The notes under the pieces: model-generated
Databases searched by the model: none
Told to the model about the DNA's origin: nothing
What the model saw: only the letters and a program-made list of their open reading frames with translations
Made by a program: the position numbers and the translations under genes
Source of the DNA: Kocuria sp.
GTDB taxonomy: Bacteria > Actinomycetota > Actinomycetes > Actinomycetales > Micrococcaceae
Length of the DNA: 8,029 nt
Reading direction: 5' to 3'
Assembly (NCBI GenBank): GCA_030454085.1
Contig: JAKDJD010000070.1
Coordinates: 1 to 8,029, forward strand
Shown: in pieces, positions 6,874-8,029 of the stretch
How the letters are laid out: every line of letters begins with the position of its first letter
How positions within the stretch are numbered: position 1 is the stretch's first letter

Positions 6874-7887
6874 ATGACCACCACATCCGCCATTCGTCGG
6901 GGCTCGTTCCTCGACCGGTTCATCCCGCTGAACGTCAACGGGTGGGTCCGCACCCTCGGCATTGCTTCGATTTTGGTGAACTTCCTTCTTGTTCTGACGG
7001 GTGGCCTGGTTCGACTCACGGGATCCGGCCTTGGCTGTCCCACGTGGCCGCGATGCACCTCGGATTCCTGGACCAACGTCCCGGCGATGGGCATTCACGG
7101 TTTCATCGAGTTCGGCAACCGCACCCTGACCGGTGCGGTCGGCATCATTGCCCTCCTGACCTTCATCTCGGTCTGGCGGTTGCGCGGACGGTACACCGAT
7201 TTGTTCGGCATTGCCTTCGTCCTCGGCTTGGGTGTGATAGTCCAGGCGGTCGTCGGGGGGCTTTCCGTGTGGTTGCGGCTCAATCCCTGGATGGTCGGCG
7301 TCCACTTCATGCTGTCCGGGTTCATGGTGGCATTGGCTGCCATCTTCTACGCCAGGGTCAGGCGCTACTCGATGAGGAAGGTCATCGAGTCCGAGCGGCT
7401 GAGCGACCGTCCGGAAGCGGACAACGTCCAACGGTTCCTGGGCATCGTGATCGCCGTCGTCACCACCGTCGCCGTCTACATGGGGACGCTGGTCACCGGA
7501 ACCGGACCACACTCAGGCGACACGGACAGCGCCCGACACGCCTTCGATCCCCAGGTGGTCACCCGGTTGCACAGCCTCCCCGTATGGGTCCTGCTGGTCC
7601 TCGTGATGGTGACTCTGGTCCTGGCCAAGCGCAAGAATTGGGCGCCCGCAGTCTCTCGAAATGCATGGATCATCGTGCTCGTGATGTTGTTCCAGGGCGC
7701 CATCGGTTACACGCAGTACTTCACCGGTTCGCCGGGGTTCCTTGTCTGGTTCCACCTCATCGGTGCTGGTCTGCTCATCTGGTCTGTCACCGCGCTGCTG
7801 GAACGCATGGTGGTTCTGGGCACCCCCACCCTCCGAGACCTCACCGAGAGTCGGGTGGAGATCGCAGAGGCCAACGGCATCATCTGA
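6874..7887 (+). CDS. ctaA: Heme A synthase (COX15/CtaA family)
   Basis: Membrane enzyme (337 residues) that oxidises the C8 methyl of heme O to a formyl group, giving heme A for the aa3-type cytochrome c oxidase. Seen: about eight membrane helices in two similar halves, the first from residue 28. The motif GGLVRLTGSGLGCPTWPRC (43-61) leads into the first outer loop with the cysteine pair Cys55 and Cys61. Candidate heme-binding histidines are His75, His144, His233 and His294. IEFGNRTLTG (78-87) carries the conserved Glu79 and Arg83, but the residue before the Arg is Asn82 where Bacillus CtaA has a His ligand (E-x2-H-R). This IEFGNR form appears typical of actinobacterial CtaA. Heme O would come from a ctaB product outside the window. 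A clear ribosome binding site supports the start. Confidence 0.93.
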   Translation: MTTTSAIRRGSFLDRFIPLNVNGWVRTLGIASILVNFLLVLTGGLVRLTGSGLGCPTWPRCTSDSWTNVPAMGIHGFIEFGNRTLTGAVGIIALLTFISVWRLRGRYTDLFGIAFVLGLGVIVQAVVGGLSVWLRLNPWMVGVHFMLSGFMVALAAIFYARVRRYSMRKVIESERLSDRPEADNVQRFLGIVIAVVTTVAVYMGTLVTGTGPHSGDTDSARHAFDPQVVTRLHSLPVWVLLVLVMVTLVLAKRKNWAPAVSRNAWIIVLVMLFQGAIGYTQYFTGSPGFLVWFHLIGAGLLIWSVTALLERMVVLGTPTLRDLTESRVEIAEANGII

Positions 7888-8029
7888 AGGTAGCCGGCAA
7901 CAGGGGCCGCGACCCGGTCAGCACTACGGCGAATGGGCCGTACTTGGCGACCGGCCAAACAATGCTGGAGCTGCCGTCAATCAGCCCGCCCCCCCCGCGT
8001 GCCGGGTCCGCGCGGTGGCCGGGCCCGGG
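7888..8029. other. GC-rich tail without a recognisable gene
   Basis: After the ctaA stop no family is recognisable. On the minus strand a frame is open from the window edge to a TGA at 7880-7882 (49 codons, overlapping the end of ctaA by 8 bp). Its last part reads IVWPVAKYGPFAVVLTGSR and could be the end of a convergent gene, but it has no visible start, matches no family I know (including the usual CtaB C-terminus), and begins in low-complexity Pro/Gly/Arg codons. Confidence 0.35.
8002..8028 (+). terminator. Strong GC hairpin downstream of ctaA
   Basis: CCGGGTCC (8002-8009) can pair with GGGCCCGG (8021-8028), 8 pairs with one G-U, around an 11-nt loop, 114 bases past the ctaA stop. A run of eight C (7989-7996) lies just before it. 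No T tract is visible before the window ends, so it is a candidate transcript end only. Confidence 0.35.

Noticed and set aside
6691..7512. Minus-strand open frame of 273 codons opposite ctaA
   Set aside because: The product is highly polar and His/Gly/Asp-rich, as expected from the reverse complement of hydrophobic codons. ctaA is certain on the other strand.
1..8029. CRISPR array, tRNA/rRNA, insertion sequence, attachment site or phage gene
   Set aside because: No regularly spaced repeats, cloverleaf-like sequence, transposase or integrase motif, or terminal repeats are seen on either strand.

Overview
The window is a compact stretch of chromosome from a high-GC actinobacterium, most likely in or near the order Micrococcales. 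The evidence is strong G/C at third codon positions, GTG starts, possible leaderless genes, a SufR-led suf operon without sufE, and a divergent ABC exporter plus actinobacterial-type heme A synthase. The genus cannot be fixed from the sequence. All seven protein-coding genes belong to known families. No RNA gene, mobile element, phage gene or CRISPR array is visible.

Minus strand, about 4825 down to 104: an iron-sulfur cluster assembly operon in the order sufR-sufB-sufD-sufC-sufT(DUF59). Spacings are 12 bp (R-B), 3 bp (B-D), 46 bp (D-C) and a 4-bp ATGA overlap (C-T), so it reads as one transcript. SufB, SufC and SufD form the scaffold/ATPase complex. SufT is a MIP18-family maturation factor. 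SufR is the [Fe-S]-binding repressor that probably controls its own operon. The cysteine desulfurase (sufS) and sufU genes, which in mycobacteria lie between sufC and the DUF59 gene, are missing here and must be supplied from elsewhere. GC-rich hairpins follow sufT (1-103).

Plus strand, about 4944 to 7887: an ABC-2 type exporter (ATPase then permease, coupled by an ATGA overlap), then, after a 92-bp gap, ctaA (COX15 family heme A synthase). The roughly 118-bp divergent region (4826-4943) holds -10-like hexamers at leaderless spacing from GTG codons on both strands, and an imperfect dyad over the sufR start that could be the SufR operator. The substrate of the exporter is unknown. Its place between sufR and ctaA suggests a link to iron-sulfur, heme or cytochrome oxidase biology.

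The last 142 bases (7888-8029) are very GC-rich, contain a strong hairpin and no recognisable gene. Overall this is a housekeeping region. The points worth a second look are the reduced suf operon, a SufD with no cysteine, the divergent control region, and an Asn where the first-half heme-ligand His is expected in CtaA. I found no sign of an undescribed system.
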